A stretch of DNA of 64,000 nucleotides from Sphingobium yanoikuyae (GCF_034424525.1 NZ_CP139979.1:1240001-1304000), one strand, 5' to 3'. Positions 53,620 through 63,564 are shown, numbered from the stretch's first letter. A program made the numbers and translations. The notes: generated by a model not told the origin, from the letters alone.

Positions 53620-54344
53620 CGCTCGCGCGGCCGGTTGAGGTGCGACAGCACGCCGCGGAGCGTGCGCACCTCCAGATGGTTCCAGCCCGGCTTGGTAAGC
53701 AGGTTGCGCAGCGTCAGCTTGGTCGCGGGCGCGCGGTCGGGCGGGAAGAAATAGCCGACCTTCTCCAACAGCGTGTTGAGCTGCAGGATCATGCCTTCCA
53801 GTTCCTCCTGCGGCGCGGGCTCGCCCAGTTCGGTCACGGTCGGCTGGGCCAGATTGGCCTGCTTGGACCATTCATAGGCGCACAGGATTACCGCCTGGGC
53901 GAGGTTCAGCGAGCCGAATTCCGGATTGATCGGCACGGTCAGGATCTTGCGGGCTAGCGCCACATCCTCGGTTTCCAGCCCCGAGCGTTCCGGCCCGAAC
54001 ACATAGGCGCAGCGGCCCTGCGCGGCATGGATTTCCTGCGCCGCTTCCTCGGGCGTGACCACCGGCTTGGTGACGCCGCGCTTGCGCACGGTGGTGGCAT
54101 AGACATGGGCGCAGTCGGCGACCGCATCGGCCAGCGTCTCATAGACCTGCGCCTTGTCCAGGATGAAGTCCGCGCCGGCCGCCGCCGGGCCGGCGTCGGG
54201 ATTGGGCCAGCCGTCGCGCGGGGAAACAAGCCGCATCTCGGTCAGCCCGAAATTCAGCATCGCCCGCGCCGCCTTGCCGATATTCTCGCCCAGTTGCGGG
54301 CGGACCAGGACGATGACGGGGGGGAGGGGGGAGGTGTCAGTCAT
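53616..54344 (-). CDS. trmJ: tRNA/rRNA 2'-O-methyltransferase, TrmJ-like (SPOUT)
   Basis: RNA ribose methyltransferase of 242 aa, probably acting on tRNA position 32. Seen: IVLVRPQLGENIGKAARAML (motif 1), MRLVSPRDGWPN, YVFGPERSGLETEDVALARK (motif 2) and FGSLNLAQAVILCAYEW (motif 3, knot). ATG 54344 sits at the edge of a ~50-bp intergenic repeat; the frame stays open into the repeat and beyond, so the region upstream is not a reliable guide to the start. Confidence 0.9.
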   Translation of the reverse strand: MTDTSPLPPVIVLVRPQLGENIGKAARAMLNFGLTEMRLVSPRDGWPNPDAGPAAAGADFILDKAQVYETLADAVADCAHVYATTVRKRGVTKPVVTPEEAAQEIHAAQGRCAYVFGPERSGLETEDVALARKILTVPINPEFGSLNLAQAVILCAYEWSKQANLAQPTVTELGEPAPQEELEGMILQLNTLLEKVGYFFPPDRAPATKLTLRNLLTKPGWNHLEVRTLRGVLSHLNRPRER

Positions 54345-54348
54345 AATT

Positions 54349-54398
54349 CCGTTCGTCCTGAGTAGGGGCTGAGCCTGTCGAAGCCCCGTATCGAAGGA
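54349..54398. repeat. ~50-bp palindromic repeat, left copy beside the GIY-YIG gene
   Basis: On the minus strand it begins TCCTTCGATACG, has a palindromic centre (GGGGC-TTCGACAG-GCTCAGCCCC) and ends CTACTCAGGACGAACGG. Its ends match those of the copy at 54678-54728, in inverted orientation. The repeat forms the immediate upstream region of trmJ. Confidence 0.8.
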
Positions 54399-54439
54399 TT
54401 TGCGCGCCGCCAACCGGATGGCATCCCAATCACCAGTGA

Positions 54440-54670
54440 TCAGCGCTTCCTTCTTCTTTCGCGACAGCCCTTGATCTGCTGTTCTGCGGCAAGGGCTTCG
54501 TCCCTGGTCCCGAACGCCTCGCTCCAGACCAGGGTTACGGGACGTCGGCGCTGGGTGTAGCCTGCGACTTCACCGGAATGATGCTGGCCCAACCGCAATT
54601 CCAGATTATCGGTATGGCCCAGATAATAGCTGCCGTCCGCGCATCGCAGCATATAGGTATGAAAGCTCAT
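54440..54670 (-). pseudogene. GIY-YIG nuclease domain protein, C-terminus frameshifted
   Basis: Stand-alone single-domain nuclease of about 95 aa in relatives (YhbQ/UvrC-like). Seen: FHTYMLRCADGSYYLGHTDN (the GIY and YIG equivalents), LELRLGQHHSGEVAGYTQRR, RPVTLVWSEAF, RDEALAAEQQIKG. After this the frame reads CRERRRKR and stops. Inserting one G at 54465-54466 restores WSRKKKEALITGDWDAIRLA, the usual family end. The catalytic residues (Tyr, His, Glu) are before the break, so residual function is possible. Restored, the frame would have no stop before trmJ. Flanked by inverted copies of one repeat. Confidence 0.82.
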
Positions 54671-54677
54671 CACGCGG

Positions 54678-54728
54678 TCCTTCGATACGCCATTTCGACT
54701 TCGCTCAATGGCTACTCAGGACGAACGG
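54678..54728. repeat. ~51-bp palindromic repeat, right copy beside the GIY-YIG gene
   Basis: Begins TCCTTCGATACG, has its own palindromic centre (CCATT-TCGACTTCGCTC-AATGG) and ends CTACTCAGGACGAACGG. The outer ends match the copy at 54349-54398 while the centres differ but keep pairing, as in REP-type elements. Confidence 0.8.
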
Positions 54729-54769
54729 ATGTGGAAAGGGCTGGCTAAGGGGAATGAGGGGGAGGCCCC

Positions 54770-55231
54770 TCACTCACTCCCGACCTCCTTCACGGTACTC
54801 GCGAAATCCTCGAAGTCGCGGGCGTCGGTGAAGTCCTTGTAGACGCTGGCGAAGCGGATATAGGCGACGCTGTCGAGGCGCTTGAGCCCCTCCATCACCA
54901 TCTCGCCGATCGATCGCGCCGGGATTTCGCTTTCGCCGCTGGTTTCCAGCTGGCGCTGGATGCCCGAAATCAGCTTCTCGATCCGGCTCGGGTCGATCGG
55001 CCGCTTGCGGCAGGCGATGCCGATGGAGCGGGCCAGCTTGTCGCGCTCGAACGCTTCCTTGCGGCCTTCGCTCTTCACCACCCAGATGTCGCGCAACTGG
55101 ATGCGCTCGAAAGTGGTGAAGCGCGCGCCGCAGGCTTCGCACTGCCGGCGACGGCGAATGGCATTGCCATCCTCCGTCGGCCGGCTGTCCTTCACCTGGC
55201 TGTCCTCATGGGCGCAGAAAGGGCAGCGCAA
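54770..55231 (-). CDS. nrdR: transcriptional repressor NrdR
   Basis: Nucleotide-sensing repressor of ribonucleotide reductase genes, 153 aa. Seen: zinc ribbon [20 protein letters not shown] and [20 protein letters not shown], then the ATP-cone domain [60 protein letters not shown]. Start is 6 bp after the glyA stop; rpiB-glyA-nrdR form one operon. Confidence 0.95.
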   Translation of the reverse strand: MRCPFCAHEDSQVKDSRPTEDGNAIRRRRQCEACGARFTTFERIQLRDIWVVKSEGRKEAFERDKLARSIGIACRKRPIDPSRIEKLISGIQRQLETSGESEIPARSIGEMVMEGLKRLDSVAYIRFASVYKDFTDARDFEDFASTVKEVGSE

Positions 55232-55237
55232 GCGGGC

Positions 55238-56557
55238 TTACCCCTGATAGATGGGGAAGCGGGCGCAGAGCGCGGCGACACGTTCGCGGACGCTGGCTTC
55301 GACGGCGGCATCGCCATGTTCGCCATTGTCGCGCAGGCCTTCCAGAACGTCGGCGATCATGTCACCGATATCCTCGAACTCGGCGACGCCGAAGCCGCGG
55401 GTGGTGCCGGCCGGCGAACCGACGCGGATGCCGCTGGTCTTGGTCGGCGGCAGCGGATCACCCGGCACGCCATTCTTGTTGCAGGTGATGAAGCTGCGCT
55501 CCAGCGCCTCGTCCGCATCCTTGCCCGAAATGCCATAGGGGCGCAGGTCGATCAGGGCGAGGTGGGTGTCGGTGCCGCCCGAGACCACGGCCAGACCGCG
55601 CTGCTCCAGCTTGCCGGCCAGTGCCTTCGCGTTGGTGACGATCGCCTGGGCATAGGTCTTGAATTCGGGCTGCAGCGCTTCGCCGAAGGCGACAGCCTTG
55701 GCGGCGATCACGTGCATCAGCGGGCCGCCCTGAAGGCCGGGGAAGATCGCCGAATTGATCTTCTTCGCGATCGCCTCGTCATCGGTCATGATCATGCCGC
55801 CACGCGGACCACGCAGCGTCTTGTGCGTGGTGGTGGTCACGACATGGGCATGGCCGAAGGGCGAGGGATGGGCACCACCGGCGACCAGGCCGGCGAAATG
55901 GGCCATGTCGACCATGAACAGCGCGCCGACCTTGTCCGCGATCGCGCGGAAGCGGGCGAAGTCGATCTGACGCGGATAGGCGCTGCCGCCGGCGATGATC
56001 AGCTTGGGCTGGCATTCGACCGCCTGGGCCTCAACCGCGTCATAGTCGATCAGATGGGTGTCTTCGCGCACGCCATATTGCACGGCGTTGAACCACTTGC
56101 CCGACATGCTGGGCTTGGAACCGTGGGTCAGGTGACCACCGGCGTCGAGCGACAGGCCCATGATGGTTTCGCCGGGCTTGACCAGCGCCAGCATCACGCC
56201 GCCATTGGCCTGCGCGCCCGAATGGGGCTGGACGTTGGCGAACTGGCAACCGAACAATTCCTTCGCGCGGTCGATGGCGAGCTGTTCCACCACGTCCGAC
56301 GGGGCGCAGCCCTGATAATAGCGCTTGCCCGGATAGCCTTCGGCATATTTGTTGGTGAAGACGCTGCCCTGCGCTTCGAGCACGGCCTGCGACACGATAT
56401 TTTCCGACGCGATCAGCTCGATCTGGGTCTGCTCGCGCTTCAGTTCCTGGGCAACGCCGGCGAACACGGCCGGATCGGCAGCGGCCAGGCCTGCGGTGAA
56501 ATAGCCTTCCGAACGAATGTCGGACTGGTTGGGCTGGGTGAGGGTTTCGGTGCTCAT
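55238..56557 (-). CDS. glyA: serine hydroxymethyltransferase
   Basis: PLP enzyme interconverting serine and glycine with tetrahydrofolate, 439 aa. Seen: [72 protein letters not shown], the PLP lysine in [18 protein letters not shown] and the C-terminal [15 protein letters not shown]. It lies between rpiB (11-bp gap) and nrdR (6-bp gap). Confidence 0.97.
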   Translation of the reverse strand: MSTETLTQPNQSDIRSEGYFTAGLAAADPAVFAGVAQELKREQTQIELIASENIVSQAVLEAQGSVFTNKYAEGYPGKRYYQGCAPSDVVEQLAIDRAKELFGCQFANVQPHSGAQANGGVMLALVKPGETIMGLSLDAGGHLTHGSKPSMSGKWFNAVQYGVREDTHLIDYDAVEAQAVECQPKLIIAGGSAYPRQIDFARFRAIADKVGALFMVDMAHFAGLVAGGAHPSPFGHAHVVTTTTHKTLRGPRGGMIMTDDEAIAKKINSAIFPGLQGGPLMHVIAAKAVAFGEALQPEFKTYAQAIVTNAKALAGKLEQRGLAVVSGGTDTHLALIDLRPYGISGKDADEALERSFITCNKNGVPGDPLPPTKTSGIRVGSPAGTTRGFGVAEFEDIGDMIADVLEGLRDNGEHGDAAVEASVRERVAALCARFPIYQG

Positions 56558-56568
56558 CTCAAGTCCTT

Positions 56569-57006
56569 TCAGAGCGCGGGCTGGGACAGTTTCTCGACGC
56601 GGCCGGCATGGCGGCCACCGCCGAACTCGGTGGTGAGGAAGGCGGTGACGCAGGCCTTGGCCATGTCGACGCCGGTCAGGCGCGCACCCATGGCCAGGAC
56701 ATTGGCGTCATTATGCTCGCGCGACAGCGCGGCCGACAGCGGCTCGCCGACCAGGGCGCAGCGGCAGGCCGGGTTGCGATTGACGGCGATCGAGATGCCG
56801 ATGCCCGAACCGCAGAGCGCGATGCCGCGCTCCGCTTCGCCCGATGCGACGGCGGTCGCGAGCTTGTAACCAAAATCGGGATAATCGACGCGGTCGGCGG
56901 TGGCCGGGCCGAGGTCGGCGACCTCATGGCCCTCGTCGCGCAACCATAGCGCAAGTTCGGCCTTCAGGTCGACGGCGGCATGATCGGAAGCGATGGCGAT
57001 TTTCAT
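56569..57006 (-). CDS. rpiB: ribose-5-phosphate isomerase B
   Basis: Pentose phosphate isomerase of 145 aa. Seen: [40 protein letters not shown], the catalytic Cys region [53 protein letters not shown] 57006 gives the family N-terminus. First gene of the rpiB-glyA-nrdR operon. Confidence 0.95.
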   Translation of the reverse strand: MKIAIASDHAAVDLKAELALWLRDEGHEVADLGPATADRVDYPDFGYKLATAVASGEAERGIALCGSGIGISIAVNRNPACRCALVGEPLSAALSREHNDANVLAMGARLTGVDMAKACVTAFLTTEFGGGRHAGRVEKLSQPAL

Positions 57007-57096
57007 GGGTGCGTTCCCCTGCGGCTTGGGGTGATTCGTTTCTGCGCGCCTCATAGGGGCATGGGCCGCCAATTGCCACAGTCCAGCTAGGCGCCT

Positions 57097-57294
57097 ATGG
57101 ACTGGCCCATGGCGGGGATGATCCTTTCGATATTGATGCTGGCGGGTATCCTGCTGACCGGCGGGGGAATTTACGCGATCGTGAAGCGCGGCGACCGCAA
57201 GCGCGGGGTGCTGATGATCGTCGCGGGGCTGGTGATGTTCGGCAATGTCGCGATCAGCGCGATACCGATGCCGCCGCCGCAACGGGTTCGCTGA
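57097..57294 (+). CDS. small hypothetical membrane protein
   Basis: A 65-aa protein with two predicted membrane helices (MILSILMLAGILLTGGGIYA and GVLMIVAGLVMFGNVAISAI) separated by a basic loop VKRGDRKR. No family recognised. It is divergent from rpiB and followed by a hairpin. Confidence 0.65.
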   Translation: MDWPMAGMILSILMLAGILLTGGGIYAIVKRGDRKRGVLMIVAGLVMFGNVAISAIPMPPPQRVR

Positions 57295-57310
57295 ACGGCG
57301 GGCAGCAAGA

Positions 57311-57336
57311 AGGGCGCAACCTTGCGGTCGCGCCCT
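57311..57336. terminator. hairpin between convergent genes, possible bidirectional terminator
   Basis: AGGGCGC-AACC-TTGC-GGTC-GCGCCCT can form a 7-bp outer and 3-bp inner stem. T-runs are weak on both sides (GCTTGTTTC on plus, TTCTTGC on minus). It lies between the small membrane protein gene and hsp20. Confidence 0.5.
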
Positions 57337-57358
57337 GTGCTTGTTTCGGGTGGCCGGA

Positions 57359-57820
57359 TCAGGCGGCGTCGCGATCCTTGTTGATGTCGACCAGATGGCC
57401 GCCATTCACGGCGATCTTCTTGGGCTTCATCGCTTCGGGCACTTCGCGCACCAGTTCGATCACCAGCAGGCCGTCGGCCAGGTCCGCCTTTTCGACGCGG
57501 ACGAAATCGGCCAGTTCGAAGCGGCGTTCGAAGCTGCGATTGGCGATGCCGACATGCAGGAACTTGGAACGGTCGGCGTTGGTCTCATCCTTGCGGCCGA
57601 TCACCTGGAGCAGGTTCTGCTGGGCGGTGATGTCGATTTCCTCGGGACGGAAGCCGGCGACGGCCAGGGTCACGCGATAGCGGTCCTCGGCCAGGCGTTC
57701 GATGTTGAAGGGCGGGTAATTGTCGCCCTGCGCCAGACGGGCATTATTCTCGATCAGGTCGAACAGACGATCGAAGCCGACGGTCGAGCGACGATAGGGG
57801 GTAAGGTCGAAACCACGCAT
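57359..57820 (-). CDS. Hsp20-family small heat shock protein
   Basis: ATP-independent holdase chaperone of 153 aa (IbpA class). Seen: N-terminus MRGFDLTPYRRSTVGFDRLF, alpha-crystallin domain YPPFNIERLAEDRYRVTLAV, AGFRPEEIDITAQQNLLQVI, GIANRSFERRFELADFVRV, and the LADGLLVIEL strand. ATG 57820 (9 nt after GGAG) is preferred to 57826 (3 nt). The leader can fold into alternative stems, so a heat-responsive control is plausible. Confidence 0.92.
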   Translation of the reverse strand: MRGFDLTPYRRSTVGFDRLFDLIENNARLAQGDNYPPFNIERLAEDRYRVTLAVAGFRPEEIDITAQQNLLQVIGRKDETNADRSKFLHVGIANRSFERRFELADFVRVEKADLADGLLVIELVREVPEAMKPKKIAVNGGHLVDINKDRDAA

Positions 57821-57913
57821 GCTCATAATCTCCAACAGAGCAAAATGATCCTGCCGGACCCGGTCTTCGGCGTCCGGCCTATGCTTGCGCCCAGCCCCAT
57901 GTGGCGGCCGGAC
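57821..57913 (-). promoter_or_regulatory. structured hsp20 leader, candidate ROSE-like RNA thermometer
   Basis: GTCCGGCC (57872-57879) can pair with GGCCGGAC (57906-57913). Its first six bases can instead pair with CCGGAC (57854-57859), so two stems exclude each other. Next to the start, the mRNA UUUUGCUCUGUUGGAG can fold CUC onto the GAG of the ribosome binding site, after a UUGCU as in ROSE elements that control alphaproteobacterial hsp20 genes (known). Only a fold calculation or mapping would settle it. Confidence 0.4.
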
Positions 57914-58130
57914 GGGATTGATATGGTTGGCTCTTTGCGTTGTTCAAGAGGGGGCAGGGGCGAAGCATCGTGCCGTCTGTCCTACAGCGCCCACAGGCGA
58001 TAGACTGGCGAGAAGAGGGTGCGGTAAATGGATGGAAGCGTAACAAAATTTCCGTCTTGAATCCGAAAATGCCAAGATGTGCGGGAAATGTGCGAAGTTA
58101 AGCGGGAAGGATGCTCAAGAGTCGCCGAAC

Positions 58131-58166
58131 AAAAAAGTGCCCGGGCCGCTTTCGCGATCCGGGCAC
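58131..58166 (-). terminator. rho-independent terminator on the minus strand
   Basis: AAGTGCCCGG / CCGGGCACTT 10-bp stem with loop ATCGCGAAAGCGGC, followed on the minus strand by a run of six T. The plus strand has no T-run. Confidence 0.8.
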
Positions 58167-58400
58167 TTAATGGACGATTGCTCGTCTCCCCCTTGGCCTG
58201 CCTCTACCGACTTCTCAGCCCCCTAAGCTTGAAGTGGGAAGCAGTATCCCTGAACCACGGCCTTTTGCCTGTGCCTCGGGAGCCTTGCTATGACTGGCGC
58301 AGCCTGCTGTCACGGGCAAAATCCGGGCTCTGTGATTTTCTGTATCGGCCTGTGTCCCGCGTGCAACAATTCCGCAATCCTTGCCGTTAAGGCTCAGCCT
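58131..58400 (-). ncRNA. candidate small RNA gene upstream of hsp20
   Basis: A strong minus-strand terminator (58131-58166) ends a region with no open frame on that strand. The nearest minus-strand gene, rpsD-side or otherwise, does not read into it, and lolC on the right reads away. The ~230 bp before the terminator contain several short complementary segments. A possible promoter (TTGTTG-N17-GATACA) lies near 58370. The 5' end is a guess. No Rfam family could be assigned by eye. Confidence 0.4.
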
Positions 58401-58444
58401 GCTAGACCGGCCGCATCACTACCAGAAGGGCCATTCGCGCCACC

Positions 58445-59695
58445 ATGATTCTATCCCGCTACGAACGCATGATCGCCAAGCGCTATTTGCTGCCGGGCAA
58501 GGGGGAAGGCTTCATCTTCCTCGTCGCCGGCATCAGCCTGGCCGCGGTCATGCTCGGAGTCGCCGCGCTCATCATCGTCATGAGCGTCATGAACGGGTTC
58601 CGCGCGGAGCTGTTCGACAAGATTGTCGGCCTCAACGGCCATGCCGTGGTGCAGGGCTATGGCGGGCGCCTGCCCGACTGGCGCGATGTGCTGAAGGAAG
58701 CGAAGGCGACGCCGGGCGTCACCAGCGCGACCCCGCTGATCGAACAGCCCCTGCTCGGCCTTTATCAGGGGCGGGTCGAGGGCGTGCTGGTGCGTGGCAT
58801 GACCGTGCCCGACATTCGCAGCAACACGACGCTCAAGGGCAAGGTTGTCGCCGGTGACCTCAATGCGCTGACCGCCAATAGGGAGAAGGTCGGCATTGGT
58901 GTCCGCCTGGCCGAAAATCTGGGCATCCAGGTTGGCGACCATATCAGCATCATGAACCCGGCTGGCCGCGCGACCCCGTTCGGCACGATGCCGCGCCAGA
59001 TATCCTATCAGGTCGCCGCCATCTTCGAGGTCGGCGTCTATGATTATGACAAGGCCTTCGTGGTCATGCCGATCGAGGATGCGCAGACGCTGCTGCTGCT
59101 GGGCGATGTCGTCAGCATGATCGAGGTCGAGACGGTCAATGCCGACAAGGTCGGGTCGATCCTGGAGCCGCTGGCGGCCAAGGTTGCCGGTCGCGCCGTG
59201 GTGCAGGACTGGCGCCAGATGAATGCCAGCCTGTTCGAGGCGCTGGCGGTCGAGCGGGTGGCGATGTTCGTCGTGCTGTCGATCATCGTGCTGGTTGCGG
59301 TGTTCAACATCCTGTCCTCGCTGATCATGCTGGTGCGCGCCAAGACGCGCGATATCGCGATCCTGCGCACCATGGGGGCGAGCCGGAGCGGGCTGGTGAA
59401 GATCTTCATGACGGTGGGCGTGACCATCGGCACGCTGGGCATGGTCGCCGGCATGGCGCTGGGCTTCACCTTCCTCTTCTTCCGCCAGAGCGTGGTGAAT
59501 GTGATCCAGTTCGTGACGGGGCAGAATCTGTGGGATCCCTCGATCCGCTTCCTGACCGAATTGCCGTCCAAGCCCGATCCGGTCGAGATCGTGATCATCT
59601 GTCTGATGGCGCTGGTCTTCAGCTTCCTCGCCACCCTCTATCCGGCCTTCAAGGCTGCCAATACCGATCCTGTCCAGGTGCTGCGCTATGAATGA
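58445..59695 (+). CDS. lolC: lipoprotein-releasing ABC transporter permease, LolC/E family
   Basis: Inner-membrane permease of 416 aa that extracts outer-membrane lipoproteins for LolA. Seen: N-terminal [20 protein letters not shown], first membrane helix [20 protein letters not shown], a periplasmic MacB-like domain, and three C-terminal helices with the coupling region [20 protein letters not shown] and end [18 protein letters not shown]. The lolD gene overlaps its end by 8 bp. Only one permease gene is present here, so a homodimer (LolF-like) or a second copy elsewhere is possible. Confidence 0.93.
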   Translation: MILSRYERMIAKRYLLPGKGEGFIFLVAGISLAAVMLGVAALIIVMSVMNGFRAELFDKIVGLNGHAVVQGYGGRLPDWRDVLKEAKATPGVTSATPLIEQPLLGLYQGRVEGVLVRGMTVPDIRSNTTLKGKVVAGDLNALTANREKVGIGVRLAENLGIQVGDHISIMNPAGRATPFGTMPRQISYQVAAIFEVGVYDYDKAFVVMPIEDAQTLLLLGDVVSMIEVETVNADKVGSILEPLAAKVAGRAVVQDWRQMNASLFEALAVERVAMFVVLSIIVLVAVFNILSSLIMLVRAKTRDIAILRTMGASRSGLVKIFMTVGVTIGTLGMVAGMALGFTFLFFRQSVVNVIQFVTGQNLWDPSIRFLTELPSKPDPVEIVIICLMALVFSFLATLYPAFKAANTDPVQVLRYE

Positions 59696-60374
59696 TGTCC
59701 TCAAGGTCAGCGGCCTGTCCCGCAGCTTCACCCAGGGCGGGGTCACGATCGACGTGCTGCGCGGCGTCGACCTGACGGTCGGGCCGGGCGAGATCGTCGC
59801 GCTGCTCGGCCCGTCGGGCTCGGGCAAGTCGACGCTGTTGCAGGCGGTCGGCCTGCTGGAAGGCGGGTTCGACGGATCGATCCGCATCGCCGGCGAGGAA
59901 GCCGCGAAGCTCGACAATGACGGGCGCACCCGCCTGCGCCGCGATGCGCTGGGCTTCGTCTATCAGTTCCACCACCTATTGCCCGATTTCAACGCGACCG
60001 AGAATGTGGTGCTGCCGCAGGTGATCAAGGACGCGACCATGGACGCGGCGCGGACCCGTGCGGAATCGCTGCTGACGGCGCTGGGGCTGGGCCATCGGCT
60101 CGACCATCGGCCGAGCCAGTTGTCGGGCGGCGAGCAGCAGCGCGTCGCGGTCGCCCGCGCGCTGGCCAATCGCCCGGCGCTGGTGCTGGCGGACGAGCCG
60201 ACCGGCAATCTGGACGAGCGCACCGCCGACGTGGTGCTGGCCGAATTTCTGCGCCTGGTGCGCGGCGAAGGATCGGCGGCACTGGTCGCAACCCATAATG
60301 AGCGGCTGGCGGAAAAGATGGACCGGGTGGTCCGCCTGCACGAAGGGCGGCTGGAAGAGGCGTCAGCCCGGTAA
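59688..60374 (+). CDS. lolD: lipoprotein-releasing ABC transporter ATP-binding protein LolD
   Basis: ATPase of 228 aa for the Lol system. Walker [11 protein letters not shown]-loop [18 protein letters not shown], signature [15 protein letters not shown], Walker [14 protein letters not shown], His switch [11 protein letters not shown]. Coupled to lolC. Its last 12 bp overlap the convergent diguanylate cyclase gene. Confidence 0.95.
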   Translation: MNDVLKVSGLSRSFTQGGVTIDVLRGVDLTVGPGEIVALLGPSGSGKSTLLQAVGLLEGGFDGSIRIAGEEAAKLDNDGRTRLRRDALGFVYQFHHLLPDFNATENVVLPQVIKDATMDAARTRAESLLTALGLGHRLDHRPSQLSGGEQQRVAVARALANRPALVLADEPTGNLDERTADVVLAEFLRLVRGEGSAALVATHNERLAEKMDRVVRLHEGRLEEASAR

Positions 60375-62168
60375 CAGCCCCTCGCGCGCGGTCGCGACCA
60401 TGATCTGGTCGCGGCCCTCGCCCTTGGCGCGCAGCAGCGCGGCGTCGGCGGTGGTGACCAGTCGGGTGACGGCGCCATGGTCGGGCCAGGCGGCCAGGCC
60501 AAAGGAGGCGGTGATCGGCCCCAGTTCCTGCCCGCGATGCTCGACCCGCAGGTCGCGGATGCGCTGCTGGATCTGGGCGGATCGGGCGAGTGCCTGCTCC
60601 AGCGTGAAGCCGGGCATCAGGAGGACAAATTCCTCGCCGCCCAGGCGGAAGGCAAAACCCTGTTCGCGCAGCGAGTCGCCCAGCACCGCGCCGACCGCGC
60701 GCAGCACCGCGTCGCCAGCATCATGGCCATAGCTGTCGTTGAACCGCTTGAAATGGTCGATGTCGACCATCAGGCAGGCGAGCGGTGCATGGTTGCGTTC
60801 GGCCTCGTCCACCAGCGCCTCGAACATGGCGTCGAAATGACGGCGGTTGGGCAGGCCGGTCAGCGCGTCCGCCATCGCCATTTCGCGCAGCGCGTCGCGC
60901 AGGCGCAGATTGGCGAGGGCTAGGCCGATATTCTCCGCCAGCATCTCCAGATATTTTTCCGCCCGATCGAGATGTTCGGCATCCATCTCGCGGGTCTGTT
61001 CGAAATAGAGCAGGCCGATGCTTTCGCCCTGCGCCGCCAGCGGGATGCAGATGGTCGGGACGGCGGTTTCGCCTTCCAGATGCTCGCAGGCAATGTCGAC
61101 CATGCCGCCGCGCGGCTTGTGGACCTGGCCGCGTCGCAGCGCCCAGCAGGCCGAGGCCGGGAAATCGTTGCGCGACTGTTTGGGATCGAGCCAGTCGCAG
61201 GCCTGCAGCATCATGTTGCGGCGAATGTCGTGGATATAGAGGCGGCCGGGGAAGTCGGGCGTGATTTCCGGGGTGAAACGGCGCACCACCTCGACCAGAT
61301 CGGCGGTGCTGTCGCAGCCCTGCAGGCGCTGGGTCATGCGCGACAGCAGGTCGCGCATGGTGCGATCGACATCGCGCTCCTGCTCCAGTCGCTGGCGCTC
61401 CAGGCCATTTTCACGGAAAATACGGATCGCCTGCGCCATGTCGCCAATCTCGTCCACCTGCGGGAAATCGGGCGGGATCGCGGCAAAATCCTGCGCGGCA
61501 AGGCGGGTGACGACATCGCTCAGCCGCACGACCGGATGCAGGATGCGCTGCTTCAGCACGAAATAGAGGACGCACAGGAACAGCAGGGCGGTGACGCCCA
61601 GCATGATTTCCGACATGGTCCGCCACTGGCGCGCGCTATCGGTCGCGCCCTGCACTGCCGTGTCGGTGCGATGGTCCAGCATATATTGGAAGCGGCCGAC
61701 CTGTGCCGCCACCCGGTCCAGTTCGCGGCCATATTCGTCGCCGAAGAGGATGGTGCGGGCGGTCTTGTCATCGCCCGACTGTGCCGCCTTGATCGCGACA
61801 TCCTGCTCGTCGGACAGGGCGTCGGACCACTGGATCGCCTGGCGCAGCGCGTTCAGCTCATTCTCGTTGGCGCCGGCATCCTTGAGATGCCTAATGCGGT
61901 CCTCGACGGAACGCAGCGCTTCCTTCTCGCGGCGGTAGACGACCAGATGGCTGGGATCGCCCGAAATCACATAGCCGCGCGCCTGTTCGGTCAGGCGATA
62001 GACATCCTCCTCCAGGGTGGAGGTCAACTGGTCGAAACTGGCGCGCTGGGCGACCGCGGCGCGCTCGCGCTGTTCCGCGCCGGACGCGAACAGCATCGTC
62101 GTGCCCGACGCCAAGGTGAGCAGGACGGTGGCCCCATAGGCCCAGTTGGTGATCGTGGATAAACGCAT
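60363..62168 (-). CDS. membrane-bound diguanylate cyclase (CHASE3/HAMP/GAF/GGDEF)
   Basis: Predicted to make cyclic di-GMP in response to an envelope or bound signal. The 601-aa product has two membrane helices (about residues 10-30 and 187-206) around a helical periplasmic sensor of CHASE3 kind ([20 protein letters not shown]), a HAMP region ([20 protein letters not shown]), a GAF domain (about 290-430), and a GGDEF domain with [40 protein letters not shown] and active-site [10 protein letters not shown] (GGEEF, active form). The product-inhibition site RxxD is not obvious. Confidence 0.9.
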   Translation of the reverse strand: MRLSTITNWAYGATVLLTLASGTTMLFASGAEQRERAAVAQRASFDQLTSTLEEDVYRLTEQARGYVISGDPSHLVVYRREKEALRSVEDRIRHLKDAGANENELNALRQAIQWSDALSDEQDVAIKAAQSGDDKTARTILFGDEYGRELDRVAAQVGRFQYMLDHRTDTAVQGATDSARQWRTMSEIMLGVTALLFLCVLYFVLKQRILHPVVRLSDVVTRLAAQDFAAIPPDFPQVDEIGDMAQAIRIFRENGLERQRLEQERDVDRTMRDLLSRMTQRLQGCDSTADLVEVVRRFTPEITPDFPGRLYIHDIRRNMMLQACDWLDPKQSRNDFPASACWALRRGQVHKPRGGMVDIACEHLEGETAVPTICIPLAAQGESIGLLYFEQTREMDAEHLDRAEKYLEMLAENIGLALANLRLRDALREMAMADALTGLPNRRHFDAMFEALVDEAERNHAPLACLMVDIDHFKRFNDSYGHDAGDAVLRAVGAVLGDSLREQGFAFRLGGEEFVLLMPGFTLEQALARSAQIQQRIRDLRVEHRGQELGPITASFGLAAWPDHGAVTRLVTTADAALLRAKGEGRDQIMVATAREGLLPG

Positions 62169-62232
62169 GGTGGCGCCTAACCTAGGCCCGATAGCTTGGC
62201 AATTCGTTACGCGGGCGACCTCATGACATTGC

Positions 62233-63405
62233 CTATTTTGCGGCGAGCGCGCTCAGCCGGTCGAGATCGAGCGCGTTCACTGCGGCTTTGAGTTCCCCGA
62301 TATCGGCGACGGTGCCCTCCGCCTCGACCATGAAGCGGTCGGCCAGCGTGGTGGCATATTTGCCGTGACGGCTGTCCTTGTCCCATTCCTCGGTGACGAT
62401 GCGGCCGTCGATCGTCTGGGTGCGCTCATAGCCGCTGGCGGTCTGGCGGTTCGACTGGACGTTGAGCGCCGCGCCGATCCCGGCAAAGGCGCCGGCCACC
62501 GCGATGTCGTTCACCTCCAGCTCGATCTCGTCGTCGCCGGCGCGGTAGCGGGCGGAGGCATGGGCGCCGGCGGACATGCCGCTGCTTTCCATCTCGGTGC
62601 GGGTGAAGCGGCCGATCTTCTCGGGCAGCAGCGCCTGCAGCACATCGGGCGCGATCGCGGCGGAGCGGCCATTCCTGGTTGCTTCCTCCATCCGCTTGGC
62701 GGCCTGTTCCATCTGCCTAGTGGCGGCGTCCATCTTGTCGACGTCGATCTTGCCGATGCCCGGCACCATGATGTCGGCGCTGATATCGTCCGGCCCGGCA
62801 TGGCCGCCGAACAGGCCGCTGAACGGCATGGCGAGCAGGCTGGCGAGGATGAAGAGCAGCGCGCCCGCGACCATGGTGACGATGGTGTAGGGCAACGCCT
62901 TCTGCTCTGGCACCTTCATCAGGCGCGGCAGGCCGAGATAGAGGAGGTAGAGGCTGTAAAGTCCGAGCAGGCCGAGCATGGTGAGGCCGGGTATCAGCGA
63001 GAAGATGCCGGCCAGCCAGCCGGCGGTCGCCGAATAGGCGGAAATCTTGAAGGCCTTGAGCTTGTCGCGCTGGCCGCCGAAGCTGGGAGCGAGGAAGTTG
63101 ATGATGATCGCCAGCACGGCCAGGCCGATCAGCGACAGGACATAATGGGCGATCGCCATGCCGACCGCGCCGATCAGCGGCGGGCGCCAGCTGATGCCGA
63201 ACAGGCCATGGCCAAAGAGCTGTCCGCCGATCAGGGTCGCGAGCGGCGGGATCGCCGCCAGGATCATGGCATAGCCGGTATAGATGCTGCCGATGCTGGC
63301 CGGTTCGGCCTCGATCAGCGGCCATTCGTCCCTGGGCCGCAGGATGATCGCCTTGGCCCGGTCGACGATGCCGGGTGGGGTGGAAACCGGGTTGCTGTCC
63401 GACAT
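62233..63405 (-). CDS. Yip1-domain integral membrane protein
   Basis: A 390-aa inner-membrane protein of unknown role. Seen: the Yip1 start VDRAKAIILRPRDEWPLIEA, GYAMILAAIPPLATLIGG, then five predicted helices including VLSLIGLAVLAIIINFLAPS, IFSLIPGLTMLGLLGLYSLY and VTMVAGALLFILASLLAMPF. A soluble C-terminal half of about 180 residues (from GGHAGPDDISADIMVPG) with a helical segment QMEQAAKRMEEATRNG follows, of unknown fold. Confidence 0.82.
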   Translation of the reverse strand: MSDSNPVSTPPGIVDRAKAIILRPRDEWPLIEAEPASIGSIYTGYAMILAAIPPLATLIGGQLFGHGLFGISWRPPLIGAVGMAIAHYVLSLIGLAVLAIIINFLAPSFGGQRDKLKAFKISAYSATAGWLAGIFSLIPGLTMLGLLGLYSLYLLYLGLPRLMKVPEQKALPYTIVTMVAGALLFILASLLAMPFSGLFGGHAGPDDISADIMVPGIGKIDVDKMDAATRQMEQAAKRMEEATRNGRSAAIAPDVLQALLPEKIGRFTRTEMESSGMSAGAHASARYRAGDDEIELEVNDIAVAGAFAGIGAALNVQSNRQTASGYERTQTIDGRIVTEEWDKDSRHGKYATTLADRFMVEAEGTVADIGELKAAVNALDLDRLSALAAK

Positions 63406-63564
63406 GACCGTGCTCCCTGTTCTCTGGCCTATCCTCTGGCCCGTTCTTTGGGCGCGATAGGATCAGCAAGCGCGGTCCTTGGCAAGCGACAAGTGGTGCT
63501 TTTGTCCACAGCTTTTCGCCGGGCGGGACTGGCGCGCGGGCGCTGCCGTCGTTAGATTGCCGCG

